From Maribacter stanieri (GTDB lineage Bacteria > Bacteroidota > Bacteroidia > Flavobacteriales > Flavobacteriaceae), in assembly GCF_900112245.1 (NCBI RefSeq), contig NZ_FOYX01000001.1, positions 1,971,856 through 2,035,855 on the forward strand: 64,000 nt of DNA. Direction: 5' to 3'. Below the pieces are notes generated by a model, which was not told where the DNA came from, searched no databases, and worked only from the letters and a program-made list of their open reading frames with translations. Below, in pieces: positions 46,201-54,487 of the stretch. The position numbers and the translations under genes were made by a program. The first letter of the stretch is position 1. Every line of letters starts with the position of its first letter.

Positions 46201-49200
46201 ATGACAGAACTAAAAAAAATAGTAAATAAAAAGCTAGAGGTTAGCGAAGCTGCCTTATTCCAAGCTGTATTTGACTCATCAATGGCAGGTTTGTTCGTTA
46301 TTGATAGCAGTGGTTCTATTTTGAAGGTTAATGATCAAGCTGTACAAATGTTCGGTTACTCAAAGAGTGCTTTAATTTCAGAAAAATTAGATATTATCTT
46401 TTTGAACGATAATTATAAAACCATTGAATTATTAATGAAAAATTCAACCTCTGAGCATGTTCAGCTCATGGGTTTGCATACAAGTGGAAAAAAATTTGAA
46501 ATAGATCTTAGATTAGTTAAAACCCTTGCAGAAGGACAAACGGTTTTCGTCATTTTCTGCAAACACGTCGATATTTCGGTTTTTGAAAGTGATAGAAAAC
46601 TCCGTTACCTTATTGCTAATGTGCCAGGCATTGTTTTTAGGTGTACAACTGATGAAAATTATTCTATAGAGTTTATAAGCAATGCATGTGAAACTATTAC
46701 TGGTTATTTACCATCGCAATTTTATGACTCTGGAAATTTAAAATGGTTATCACTAGTTCATTTTGAAGATCATGTTATGGTAAAGGAGCAAAGAAGAAAA
46801 GCCATATCAGAGGAAAAAACCTATCAGATATCTTACCGTATTAAAACTAGAACAAACAAAATTAAATGGGTGTCAGAAATAGTCTCTTGTGTTCAAGACC
46901 GATTAGGCAAAGTAGCTTTTTTAGAAGGTTTTATTCAAGATGTTACAGAACGTACCGAAGCGAAAATATTATTGACCAAAGAAAAACAACTGCTTTGGAA
47001 ATATTTAGACACTACAGCTTCTGTGTTTTTAGTCATAAATAAAGATCATACTATTAAAATGGTCAATAGAAAAGGGTGTGAGGTTCTGGGATATAGTGCC
47101 AAAGAATTAGAAGGTAAGAATTGGTTTGACATATGTATTCCAAAAGAAAAGAGAAATAAACTAACTCATTTTTTTGATGATTTAATTAATGGAGAACAAG
47201 AAGTACCCGAAATTAAAGAGAACTGGGTATTAACTAAAGGAAATACAAAGAAGTTCATTCGTTGGCAAAATGCATTGTCTAAAGACGAAAATGGAGTGGT
47301 GACAGGTATGATTTGTTCTGGCATTGATGTTACTGAGAAAGTATTGGCAGAACAAAAGCTACATTTCAGTATAGAAAAGAATAAGGCTATTTTAAAAGTG
47401 GTTCCTGATGTAATGACAGTGCATGATAAAAAGGGAAATGTTTTAGAAATACATATACCTGCAGATTCAAATACAATTCTCTCAAAAGAAGATATTGAAG
47501 GTAGTAGTTTAAATGAGCTTCTTCCATTAAGAGTTGCAAATATGCTTAAAAAAGCTATAGCTAATGTATTTCAAAATCAAACAATGCAAATATTAGAAAT
47601 ACAAGCGCCTATAAGAAATAGGATATTTGATTTTGAGTGTAGGCTTGTACCGTTAAATAATAATCAAGTTCTGACCATATCTCGAAATATTTCTAAAACC
47701 AAAGAAATTCAACAGACCTTACGTTTAAGAAATAAGGCTTTGAATGCTGCCGGAAACGGAATTGTAATTGTAGATGCCCAGAAATCCAACTTACCTATAA
47801 TCTATTGTAATGATGCTTTTACTGAAATTACTGGTTATGACAGAGAAGAGGTAATTGGCATTAATTGTAATTTTCTCCAGAACGATGATAGAGATCAAGA
47901 TGCAATTTCAACTATGGGAAATGCTATTGAAAAAGGGGAAGCATGTAGGGTGCTTTTAAGAAATTATCGAAAAAATGGTGTTTTGTTTTGGAATGATTTG
48001 AGCATAACACCTCTTTTTAATGAAAAGAAAAATCTAACTCATTTTATAGGAGTTCAAAATGACGTTACAGAAATTCAAAGAGATAAAAATCAATTAGAAC
48101 AATACGCAAATATACTTGAAGAAAAAGTTGCGGACCGTACAAAGGAAATAGAATCTACGGTGCAAAAATTAGTAGAGAATAATCTTATTCTTGAAGATCA
48201 AATTTACGAAACCAAACTAGCAGAAAGAAAAGCACAAAGAAGTCAAGCTCAACTTATTGCAATAGCAGAAAATTTTCCTAATGGGTTTATTTCTGTTTTC
48301 AATTCTGATTTTGAACTCGTATTTATAGAAGGTGAAGAATTAAAACGCATGAACCTAAATAAAGGTAAGTATGAAGGTAAACACGTTGATCATATTTCCG
48401 TTTTTTCTAAAATACAATTACAGAATATAAAACGTAAAATTTCAACTACCTTTTCTGGTACGAGTCTTTCTTTTGAAGTTTCGTTCGGGGAACATATTTA
48501 TGCAGTAAACACGACTCCTTTAAAATCTGATAACGAGCAAATAATATGGGCTCTTTTTGTATATAATAATATAACCCAACAAAAGAAAGTTCAGGAAAAA
48601 TTAGCTAAAGCTTTAAAAATTGAACAAGAACTTAATGAGTTGAAATCACGTTTTATTTCAATTGCTTCACACGAGTTTAGAACGCCTTTAAGTGCTATTT
48701 TATCTTCTGCAATTTTAATTGGAAGGCAAAATGAGCCAGGTTTGGAAGATAAACGCCAAAAACATGTGACAAGAATTAGAACTCATGTAAAACGTTTGGT
48801 TGTCATATTAAACGACTTTTTATCGTTAAGCAGGCTAGAAGAAGGTAAGGTAAAAGCAAAACCTAAGTTTTTTGAATTGATAAAATTCTGTAAAACGCTA
48901 ATTGATGATATGGAATCTGCGAAAAAGGATGAACAAAGCATACATATTATTCATACTGATGAAGAAATAATGGCTTTTTTGGATCCAAAATTATTAAGTC
49001 ATATTTTAACTAATCTGCTATCAAATTCATTAAAATATTCAGATGAAGGCAAAGTAGTTGTTTTAGAAATAAAAAGAGATAATAAAATAATAGAATTCAA
49101 TATTATTGATAATGGAATTGGTATTGAAGAAAAAGAGCAAAAGAGATTATTCGAACGTTTCTTTCGTGCAGACAACGCTACATATATTCAAGGTACTGGT

Positions 49201-49353
49201 CTTGGACTATATATTGTAAAACAATATGCTGAGTTAATGGGAGGTACTGTAAGTTTTAAAAGTGAAATTGGCATTGGTAGTACGTTTACTGTGCAACTTA
49301 ACCTTAACTATAACCTAGATGAATATGAAAAAGATTTTATTAATAGAAGATAA
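46201..49353 (+). CDS. Soluble multi-PAS sensor histidine kinase with a LOV-like PAS domain
   Basis: 1050 residues, no membrane helix, so a cytoplasmic sensor. About six PAS domains: near 14-130, 138-253, 262-382, 390-500, 510-628 and 690-800, with a coiled coil at about 635-690; then HisKA with His824 (SIASHEFRTPLSAIL) and HATPase with NLLSNSLKYS, DNGIGIEEKEQ and GTGLGLYIVK. PAS 5 has LOV residues: Cys556 in GINCNFLQ, Asn588, Asn598, and Gln619 in FIGVQNDVTE. The usual Arg after the Cys is Asn, so flavin binding may differ. Overlaps the downstream regulator gene by 35 bp; obvious cognate pair. Confidence 0.9.
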   Translation: MTELKKIVNKKLEVSEAALFQAVFDSSMAGLFVIDSSGSILKVNDQAVQMFGYSKSALISEKLDIIFLNDNYKTIELLMKNSTSEHVQLMGLHTSGKKFEIDLRLVKTLAEGQTVFVIFCKHVDISVFESDRKLRYLIANVPGIVFRCTTDENYSIEFISNACETITGYLPSQFYDSGNLKWLSLVHFEDHVMVKEQRRKAISEEKTYQISYRIKTRTNKIKWVSEIVSCVQDRLGKVAFLEGFIQDVTERTEAKILLTKEKQLLWKYLDTTASVFLVINKDHTIKMVNRKGCEVLGYSAKELEGKNWFDICIPKEKRNKLTHFFDDLINGEQEVPEIKENWVLTKGNTKKFIRWQNALSKDENGVVTGMICSGIDVTEKVLAEQKLHFSIEKNKAILKVVPDVMTVHDKKGNVLEIHIPADSNTILSKEDIEGSSLNELLPLRVANMLKKAIANVFQNQTMQILEIQAPIRNRIFDFECRLVPLNNNQVLTISRNISKTKEIQQTLRLRNKALNAAGNGIVIVDAQKSNLPIIYCNDAFTEITGYDREEVIGINCNFLQNDDRDQDAISTMGNAIEKGEACRVLLRNYRKNGVLFWNDLSITPLFNEKKNLTHFIGVQNDVTEIQRDKNQLEQYANILEEKVADRTKEIESTVQKLVENNLILEDQIYETKLAERKAQRSQAQLIAIAENFPNGFISVFNSDFELVFIEGEELKRMNLNKGKYEGKHVDHISVFSKIQLQNIKRKISTTFSGTSLSFEVSFGEHIYAVNTTPLKSDNEQIIWALFVYNNITQQKKVQEKLAKALKIEQELNELKSRFISIASHEFRTPLSAILSSAILIGRQNEPGLEDKRQKHVTRIRTHVKRLVVILNDFLSLSRLEEGKVKAKPKFFELIKFCKTLIDDMESAKKDEQSIHIIHTDEEIMAFLDPKLLSHILTNLLSNSLKYSDEGKVVVLEIKRDNKIIEFNIIDNGIGIEEKEQKRLFERFFRADNATYIQGTGLGLYIVKQYAELMGGTVSFKSEIGIGSTFTVQLNLNYNLDEYEKDFINRR

Positions 49354-50392
49354 TGATGATGTACGTGAAAATACGGCAGACATTTTAGAACTTGCCAATT
49401 ACGAGGTCATTACTGCCGAAAATGGTAAAATAGGTATTCAAAAAGCTAAAGAATTTTTGCCCGATTTGGTAATATGCGATATAATGATGCCACAAATGGA
49501 TGGTTTTCAGGTCTTACAAAATTTTGAGAAAGATATTTCAATGGCAAGTATTCCCTTTATTTTTCTTACAGCTAAAACAGAAAGAGAAGATATACGTACA
49601 GGTATGAATCTTGGTGCTGATGATTATTTAACGAAACCTTTTGAGGAGAATGAATTGTTAGGGGTAATCGCATGCCGTTTAACTAAACATGATAACCTGA
49701 AAAAGGAAATTACAAGAAATCTGAAAGGTATAAATAGTTTTATTGAAGAGGTTTCAGATTATGAAGATATGGAGGGTTTGTCTAAAAATCATATACTTAA
49801 ATCTTATGAAAAAAAGGAAATTATATTTTGGGAAGGTGATAATGCCCATTCATTATTTTTTATTGAAAGTGGTAATGTAAAAACGTATAAGGGTACTGAG
49901 GCAGGTAAAGAACTGGTAACGGGACTCTATGGACCTGGTGACTTTATCGGTCAATTGTCACTTTTACATGCGGCAGGTACTTATGTAGAAAATGCCGTTA
50001 TTTTAGAAGATGCACAACTTTGTGCCATACCAAAGGCAGATTTTATAAAATTGTTATATGGCAACCCTTCGGTCTCACAAAAATTTATAGCTATAGTATC
50101 TAATAATTTAATCAATGTACAGTCTCATTTGGTTGATATGGCTTTTGCTTCGGTAAGGCAGCGTGCAGCAAAAGCTTTATTAGAGTTATATGAAAAAGGG
50201 CTAATAAAAGATAAGCCCAATGGAGGCATGTCAATACCCCGTGAAGATTTTGCAGGTATGATTGGTACGGCAACTGAAACAGCCATTCGTACACTTTCAG
50301 ATTTTAAAGATGAGGGTTTAATAACAACTGATAGTGGTAGAAGAATTATAATTCTGAATAAAGAAGAATTGTTAAGTATTGCAGATTTTTAA
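49319..50392 (+). CDS. Response regulator fused to a CRP/FNR-type DNA-binding module
   Basis: 357 residues (a second ATG at 49325 is also possible). Receiver 3-125: acidic pair in IEDNDD, phospho-acceptor Asp54 (VICDIMMPQMDG), Thr in FLTAK and Lys in YLTKPF. Residues about 155-270: cyclic-nucleotide-binding beta-barrel (FWEGDNAHSLFFIESGNVKTYK, LYGPGDFIGQLSLL), lacking the typical cAMP Arg-Ser phosphate pocket. Residues about 285-355: Crp winged helix; recognition helix has Glu320 and Arg324 (ATETAIRTLSDF), the E-x3-R pattern that in FNR reads the G of TTGA-type half-sites. Best candidate to bind TGAY-N4-RTCA. Overlaps the kinase gene. Confidence 0.92.
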   Translation: MNMKKILLIEDNDDVRENTADILELANYEVITAENGKIGIQKAKEFLPDLVICDIMMPQMDGFQVLQNFEKDISMASIPFIFLTAKTEREDIRTGMNLGADDYLTKPFEENELLGVIACRLTKHDNLKKEITRNLKGINSFIEEVSDYEDMEGLSKNHILKSYEKKEIIFWEGDNAHSLFFIESGNVKTYKGTEAGKELVTGLYGPGDFIGQLSLLHAAGTYVENAVILEDAQLCAIPKADFIKLLYGNPSVSQKFIAIVSNNLINVQSHLVDMAFASVRQRAAKALLELYEKGLIKDKPNGGMSIPREDFAGMIGTATETAIRTLSDFKDEGLITTDSGRRIIILNKEELLSIADF

Positions 50393-50423
50393 TTTTAAAA
50401 TAAATTGTGATAAAATTTATAAC

Positions 50424-50435
50424 TGATTTTGGTCA
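50424..50435. promoter_or_regulatory. CRP-type operator, site 17 (TGATTTTGGTCA)
   Basis: Perfect TGAY-N4-RTCA; same 12-mer as site 10. TAAATTAG begins at 50459 on the plus strand, 29.5 bp from centre, for 50515-51003. Confidence 0.87.
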
Positions 50436-50514
50436 TTCTTTAAGGTACTGCTTTTAATTAAATTAGATATCTCGGAAAGTGTTTTAATACTATTAGAACC
50501 GAACTTTCTAAGTT

Positions 50515-51003
50515 ATGAAAGCAATTCGTTTAAAACAGGAGCAACAAATTTTTTCAATTAATAGTTATCAAAAACTTTGGCAATTGAAGACAGTAATTCA
50601 TCAATTGAATATGCTTACTGCAAATAGTTTACAACTTTCTGTTCTAGGTAAACTAAACCAAAATGTAGTATTGAAAAGTAGCCAGAATGAACAAGCTAAT
50701 ACGGAGTTAAATCAAAACTTAAAAAGTATTTTTGGAATTGAAACCGATTTTGCAACTTTTAACAATCCAGAAATAGGTACGCTTTTTATCACCGGTACCG
50801 TAGTATCCCATTTTTTACAAGAGATGTATGGCAGCAAACAATTGGGAGAATTCCCTTCTGGACCATACGGCATACTTAGAGGTCTTGGAATTACTGAGAA
50901 AAATACATACAACTGTCTGCAAGACTTGAATAATAACTATTTTCTACTCATCATAAGATGTCAAAAACGTGAATTGAAGTTTGTAAATGAATTGTTTCAA
51001 TAA
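50515..51003 (+). CDS. Protein of unknown function
   Basis: 162 residues, soluble, no signal. N-terminal half is helical and Gln/Asn/Leu-rich; second half FGIETDFATFNNPEIGTLFITGTVVSHFLQEMYGSKQLGEFPSGPYGILRGLGI then YFLLIIRCQ suggests an alpha/beta stress-protein-like domain with a glycine-rich membrane-like segment, vaguely like general stress protein 17M-type modules. I do not recognise the family. Its operator at 50424-50435 makes it a regulon member. Confidence 0.7.
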   Translation: MKAIRLKQEQQIFSINSYQKLWQLKTVIHQLNMLTANSLQLSVLGKLNQNVVLKSSQNEQANTELNQNLKSIFGIETDFATFNNPEIGTLFITGTVVSHFLQEMYGSKQLGEFPSGPYGILRGLGITEKNTYNCLQDLNNNYFLLIIRCQKRELKFVNELFQ

Positions 51004-51063
51004 AAATAAATCAATACTATATGCTAACTGTTGTTATAGATTCTTCGAATTTTAAATAAGAAC

Positions 51064-51096
51064 AAAAAAAAACAGGAAACCAAAGTCTCCTGTTTT
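51064..51096 (-). terminator. Second minus-oriented Rho-independent terminator
   Basis: AACAGGA (51071-51077) with TCCTGTT (51088-51094), extendable with G:T pairs; on the minus strand followed by nine T from 51072 downward. On the plus strand it can also end the 50515-51003 transcript. It closes the stretch that begins after the first sRNA terminator. Confidence 0.7.
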
Positions 51097-51250
51097 CCCG
51101 CAATACTTTTGAATTTATGTATGCTTTCAACCAAACTTGTACGCCATCTTATTTCTAAAATGATTTATAAATCGATTTAAACAATCACAAATTTTCCAGC
51201 ATCACTATGGTCATCTTTTCCTTACGGAAATGAAAACCAATATCATTTTT

Positions 51251-51286
51251 TAAAAAGAAACCGAGGTGCCGAAGTACCTCGGTTTC
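51251..51286 (-). terminator. Strong Rho-independent terminator with UUCG loop (end of candidate sRNA)
   Basis: GAAACCGAGGT (51257-51267) with ACCTCGGTTTC (51276-51286): perfect 11-bp stem capped on the minus strand by a C-UUCG-G tetraloop and followed by TTTTT. There is no T-run on the plus strand, so it serves only minus-strand transcripts. Confidence 0.88.
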
Positions 51287-51460
51287 CTAGAAGATGTTCT
51301 TCAACCCAACCGCCACTTAATGATCCTACTTAAATATATTGCTATAACCGTTCGAGATACAATTAGTATTGAAAGAGTGTTCGTAACCTCATCTTTTCTT
51401 AGATTCTAGGCTTTTAATAAAAAGCTAGATCTGTATGGTTTTCAATGAACGTTTAATTAT
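51252..51460 (-). ncRNA. Candidate small RNA of about 210 nt, regulon-controlled
   Basis: Bounded by a regulon operator (51496-51507) with TATTTTAG beginning at 51472, 29.5 bp from centre, and the UUCG-loop terminator at 51257-51286. The predicted start at about 51460 comes from the same spacing seen at the protein genes. The only ATG frame is about 9 codons. Inside are a small GAAGA-ACA-TCTTC hairpin and the element TGGCGGTTGGGTTGAA (51300-51315). A similar element, TGGCG...TTTGGTTGAA (51126-51146), lies just before the second terminator. The arrangement resembles FnrS, the FNR-activated sRNA of enterobacteria; sequence homology to it is not claimed. Alternative: 3' UTR of the BON gene. Confidence 0.62.
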
Positions 51461-51495
51461 ACAGCTAAAATACAATGTTGTGTCGTTGTTTAAAA

Positions 51496-51507
51496 TGACC
51501 TAGGTCA
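51496..51507. promoter_or_regulatory. CRP-type operator, site 18 (TGACCTAGGTCA), drives non-coding DNA
   Basis: A perfect 12-bp palindrome, the most symmetric copy. It is 14 bp downstream of the BON stop, so it cannot serve a protein gene on the minus strand. TATTTTAG begins at 51472, 29.5 bp away. Confidence 0.88.
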
Positions 51508-51521
51508 GTTTCTCTATTTTT

Positions 51522-52190
51522 TTAAACAAATTCAGGATATGATTGTACTACTATTTCATTTTGTACATTTCTTACTCCGGCAGCTTTATATGCTGTTTTT
51601 TCAATTAATTCTCTTTCTTTTATAGAATGCACCCTTCCCTTTAATTGTACTGTGTCACCATCAACTTGAACTCTTATACCTTTTGCCATTATACTGGTAT
51701 AACGTTCTAAGGCTTTGGTAATTTGATCTTCAATATTATCAGCTTTTAATAAAGGTGTTATTTCTATGTTATTGACGACACCTTTTACACCCAAAAGATT
51801 TTGAAGTATATTTTTAGCAGCTTCACGTTGGTGAGACCAGGTTACTTCTCCTGATAAATAGATATATCCGTCTTCAACAAAAATTTTCACTTTTTCGCTA
51901 GGTATAGTAGCATTCCATTCAAGGGCATTAACTGCTGCTTTTGCAATTTCTTTATCCGTTTTAGCATATTCGTCACCATATTTTACTTCTATATCTTCGG
52001 CAACAGCTTTTACACCTTTAACACGTTTAGCAACCTTATTGGCTAAAGCTTTTTTAAAATATTCGTTGACTACACCACTTAAAGTAACAATACCGTTTTC
52101 TACAGTAACTCCAATTTGAGTTTCATCAATATTAGGTTCAAAAACAAGTTCGTCTAAGATGTCTTGTTTTATTTGTGCATCTGTTTTCAT
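51522..52190 (-). CDS. Protein of three BON domains (OsmY-like), copy 1
   Basis: 222 residues with three BON domains at about 4-70, 78-145 and 150-218: IGVTVENGIVTLSGVVNEY, VKIFVEDGYIYLSGEVTW and IRVQVDGDTVQLKGRVHSI are the repeated glycine/LSG cores. BON domains bind phospholipid; OsmY is periplasmic but this protein has no signal peptide, so it is predicted cytoplasmic. Paralogue of 53570-54238 along the full length. Divergent from 52362-52769; own operator at 52238-52249. Confidence 0.9.
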   Translation of the reverse strand: MKTDAQIKQDILDELVFEPNIDETQIGVTVENGIVTLSGVVNEYFKKALANKVAKRVKGVKAVAEDIEVKYGDEYAKTDKEIAKAAVNALEWNATIPSEKVKIFVEDGYIYLSGEVTWSHQREAAKNILQNLLGVKGVVNNIEITPLLKADNIEDQITKALERYTSIMAKGIRVQVDGDTVQLKGRVHSIKERELIEKTAYKAAGVRNVQNEIVVQSYPEFV

Positions 52191-52237
52191 ATGGCTTTAT
52201 TTTGAATAAAAATACGTTGTACTATTCATTTGTAAAA

Positions 52238-52249
52238 TGATGTAAATCA
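52238..52249. promoter_or_regulatory. CRP-type operator, site 19 (TGATGTAAATCA)
   Basis: Perfect TGAY-N4-RTCA. TATTTTTA begins at 52214 on the minus strand, 29.5 bp from centre, for the BON protein gene at 51522-52190. Confidence 0.88.
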
Positions 52250-52295
52250 GTAATGCATATTGTTCTCTTTCAGTTTATAAGGCGATAATTGACAC

Positions 52296-52307
52296 TGATC
52301 TAAATCA
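52296..52307. promoter_or_regulatory. CRP-type operator, site 20 (TGATCTAAATCA)
   Basis: Perfect TGAY-N4-RTCA, 58 bp from site 19. AATTTTTG begins at 52331 on the plus strand, 29.5 bp from centre, for 52362-53144. Confidence 0.87.
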
Positions 52308-52361
52308 TTTGATAGTTTCAAGCAAATTTCAATTTTTGGGGGGTATTAATATCTAAATTGA

Positions 52362-52769
52362 ATGAAAATGACAACAACAAAAACAAATACAAAAGCTGCA
52401 TTATTGTTATTAGGAGCAAGCCTAGAATTGCTGCATCAAGAGAGTATGGAATGGTTAGACATTGTTGCCTTTTGGAAAGATGAGACAAAATTCTTCGCCA
52501 ATCTTTTAAAAAATAAAAAGACTACGGGTTCTGAGTATGCGAAAATGCTTGAAAATCTAGATGAAATTCATGAAAACCTATTTGATTATTTAGAAGATGA
52601 TATAATACTTCATGAAAAGTTATTATCTCGTTTACATAAAGGTGAAAAAGGGTTGTCTGATTGGGATTATCGTGAAAAACATAGAAGTTTAGGGGAGCGA
52701 ATGGATTTGTTTACCACCGACTTTTGGGAATTTAAAAAAATGGTTTTCGGCTATGTAAAGAAGCTTTAA
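52362..52769 (+). CDS. Small helical protein of unknown function (paralogue family, member 3)
   Basis: 135 residues, soluble, predicted helical. MEWLDIVAFWKDETKFFANLLKNKK and LEDDIILHEKLLSRL align with the cores of the proteins at 15615-16058 and 16157-16567 (Trp, spaced DE, F-x-x-LL, then HE-x-L). Unrecognised family. First gene of a two-gene operon with 52788-53144; own operator at 52296-52307. Confidence 0.78.
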   Translation: MKMTTTKTNTKAALLLLGASLELLHQESMEWLDIVAFWKDETKFFANLLKNKKTTGSEYAKMLENLDEIHENLFDYLEDDIILHEKLLSRLHKGEKGLSDWDYREKHRSLGERMDLFTTDFWEFKKMVFGYVKKL

Positions 52770-52787
52770 TAATTAAAAACATAAGCT

Positions 52788-53144
52788 ATGGAAATGACCA
52801 TCTTTATTAAAGAATTTAGACAGTTAGATAGTATTGCCCGATTCATGGATTTTTACCATAGCTTACAAATGAACTATTTGGCAAGTGATTTGTTAGAACA
52901 AGGTTTATCACCACAACAGATTACAGATGCTGTAATCAAAGCAATTAACATTGGCAAGGTCTCAGGGTTGATGATGAAAGAGCATTTTAAACCTGTTTTT
53001 AGTGGTTTTAACAACGAAATAATTAACGATTGTAAACTATCTCATTTGGCATATGGTCTTGTATTGTTAAATGCCGATATAAAACTTACTGTAGTAGGCA
53101 ATTTTCAGATAAGTGTTTTGAGGTCTCATATAAATAGATCTTAG
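52788..53144 (+). CDS. Small protein of unknown function
   Basis: 118 residues, soluble, starting 18 bp after the paralogue-family gene. LLEQGLSPQQITDAVIKAINIGKVSGLMMKEHFKPVFSGFNNEIINDCKLSHLAYGLVLLNADI has no family I recognise. Co-transcribed with 52362-52769, so part of the regulon. Confidence 0.7.
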   Translation: MEMTIFIKEFRQLDSIARFMDFYHSLQMNYLASDLLEQGLSPQQITDAVIKAINIGKVSGLMMKEHFKPVFSGFNNEIINDCKLSHLAYGLVLLNADIKLTVVGNFQISVLRSHINRS

Positions 53145-53569
53145 TGCATATAAAATCTATAGGAGATTACAATGGTGGTTAATTAGGCACTATATAAACT
53201 CTCTTTCTAACGACTAACTGCCCTAATTTTAGTTGAAATCAGCTACACACATTTATAGATTATAGGGTAATATTTAAATAAAGCACATTGTATTTTTCAT
53301 TAAAGCTCACAATTCTTTTATTTGAATGGCAGCACTGATTATTTAAGGGGTGGTTCTTCTATGGAGCACTATTTAAAAATCTATTTTTTAAATCTCATTT
53401 AGTTAAAACAATCTTACGGCTACAATGTCTTTAATGTTTGACTTTTTTTTGCCCATGTTTTTCTGTGACTTTTTATAATTTAATTCTTCTTATAAAATAT
53501 TAAAAAGCCTTCGTTTACTAGTTAAACGAAGGCTTTTATTGGTTGGAGTATAGTAGGTTTTAATTATTA
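53145..53569. other. Gene-free stretch between convergent genes
   Basis: 425 bp with no coding frame or operator. The only element is the terminator at 53503-53536. Confidence 0.55.
53503..53536. terminator. Bidirectional Rho-independent terminator
   Basis: AAAAGCCTTCGTTTA pairs with TAAACGAAGGCTTTT around CTAGT (about 53503-53536): a long perfect stem with A and T runs on both sides, ending both the 52362 operon and the BON gene at 53570. Confidence 0.9.
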
Positions 53570-54238
53570 TTATACATATGAAGGGTAATATTGTATTTTA
53601 AGTTTGTTAACAACATCTAATACCCCTGGAGCTCTATAAGCAGCTTTTTCAGCTTCTTCTTTCTCTTTTATAGAATGTACTTTTCCACTAAGGGTAACGG
53701 TGCTGCCATCTGCTGTTACCACAATGCTTTTGGCATCTATACGTGCAGACCTCTCAAAAGCTTCCTCAATAGTATCTTTTACTAAAACTGGTTTAACTGT
53801 TTGTTTTAATTTTATATTATTGGAAACACCTTTTACACCTACTAAATTTTTAATAGCATTTGAAGCAGAATATTTTTGGTAAGACCATTTCACTTCTCCC
53901 GTTAGGTATACCCAACCATTTTCAACTTTAACAATTACAGCATTGTTTGGTACTGATGAATGCCATTCTAAAGCTTCTACCGCTGCCTTAGCTATATCGG
54001 TATCTGATTTATCTATACTTGATGGATATTTAACTATAATGTCTTCTGCTACAGCTTTTACGCCGCTAACACGTTTGGCCGCTTTTTCTGCTGCGAGTTT
54101 TTTAGAGAAGCTATCCACCTCACCGCTTAAGGTAACAATACCTTCGTCTACTGCAACACCAATTTTTGTTTCATCTATACTAGGTTCCCAAGATAATTCG
54201 TCTTGTACATCTAGTTTAATTTTTGCGTCTGTTTTCAT
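53570..54238 (-). CDS. Protein of three BON domains (OsmY-like), copy 2
   Basis: 222 residues, three BON domains: IGVAVDEGIVTLSGEVDSF, VIVKVENGWVYLTGEVKW and IVVTADGSTVTLSGKVHSI, at the same positions as in the paralogue at 51522-52190. No signal peptide. Likely lipid-binding stress protein in the cytoplasm. Preceded by two operator copies (54381-54392 and 54437-54448), the only gene here with a tandem. Confidence 0.9.
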   Translation of the reverse strand: MKTDAKIKLDVQDELSWEPSIDETKIGVAVDEGIVTLSGEVDSFSKKLAAEKAAKRVSGVKAVAEDIIVKYPSSIDKSDTDIAKAAVEALEWHSSVPNNAVIVKVENGWVYLTGEVKWSYQKYSASNAIKNLVGVKGVSNNIKLKQTVKPVLVKDTIEEAFERSARIDAKSIVVTADGSTVTLSGKVHSIKEKEEAEKAAYRAPGVLDVVNKLKIQYYPSYV

Positions 54239-54380
54239 CTTTATATAATTTATAAGTTACTATTCTTTTTTACTATTTATAGTTTAGGCTAATTGAAGAT
54301 TTACTTGTTTTTATTCATTTTTATTAGATTTAGGTTATACTTATACAAGCAAATGTATATTGATAATGAACTGGTTAAAA

Positions 54381-54392
54381 TGATGTTTATCA
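54381..54392. promoter_or_regulatory. CRP-type operator, site 21 (TGATGTTTATCA)
   Basis: Perfect TGAY-N4-RTCA. TACATTTG begins at 54358 on the minus strand, 28.5 bp from centre (one less than usual), for 53570-54238. The implied leader is about 110 nt. Confidence 0.82.
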
Positions 54393-54436
54393 GTATCTTA
54401 TATTTTAACAAATGGTTATGTTGTCTTTAAGAAGAA

Positions 54437-54448
54437 TGATTTAAATCA
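54437..54448. promoter_or_regulatory. CRP-type operator, site 22 (TGATTTAAATCA), upstream tandem copy
   Basis: Perfect TGAY-N4-RTCA, identical to site 1, 56 bp upstream of site 21. No -7 box at the standard offset on either strand, so it may be an auxiliary site (class III-like) for the BON gene, or unused. Confidence 0.65.
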
Positions 54449-54487
54449 TGTTCAAGATTATATTTTATTGCCTTTTCAAATTTCTAA

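Larger units (their letters stand above)
51004..51521 (-). other. Gene-free stretch with operator, two minus-strand terminators and candidate sRNA(s)
   Basis: 518 bp between convergent genes. It holds, right to left, the operator at 51496-51507, a -7 box at 51472, a transcribed-looking minus-strand segment ended by the terminator at 51251-51286, and a second minus-oriented terminator at 51064-51096. Only very short open frames (longest from ATG about 9 codons on the minus strand in the first segment). Confidence 0.7.

Noticed and set aside
51202..51213. Minus-strand TGACCATAGTGA as a promoter site for a second sRNA
   Set aside because: One mismatch in a fixed base and no acceptable -7 box 29.5 bp away.
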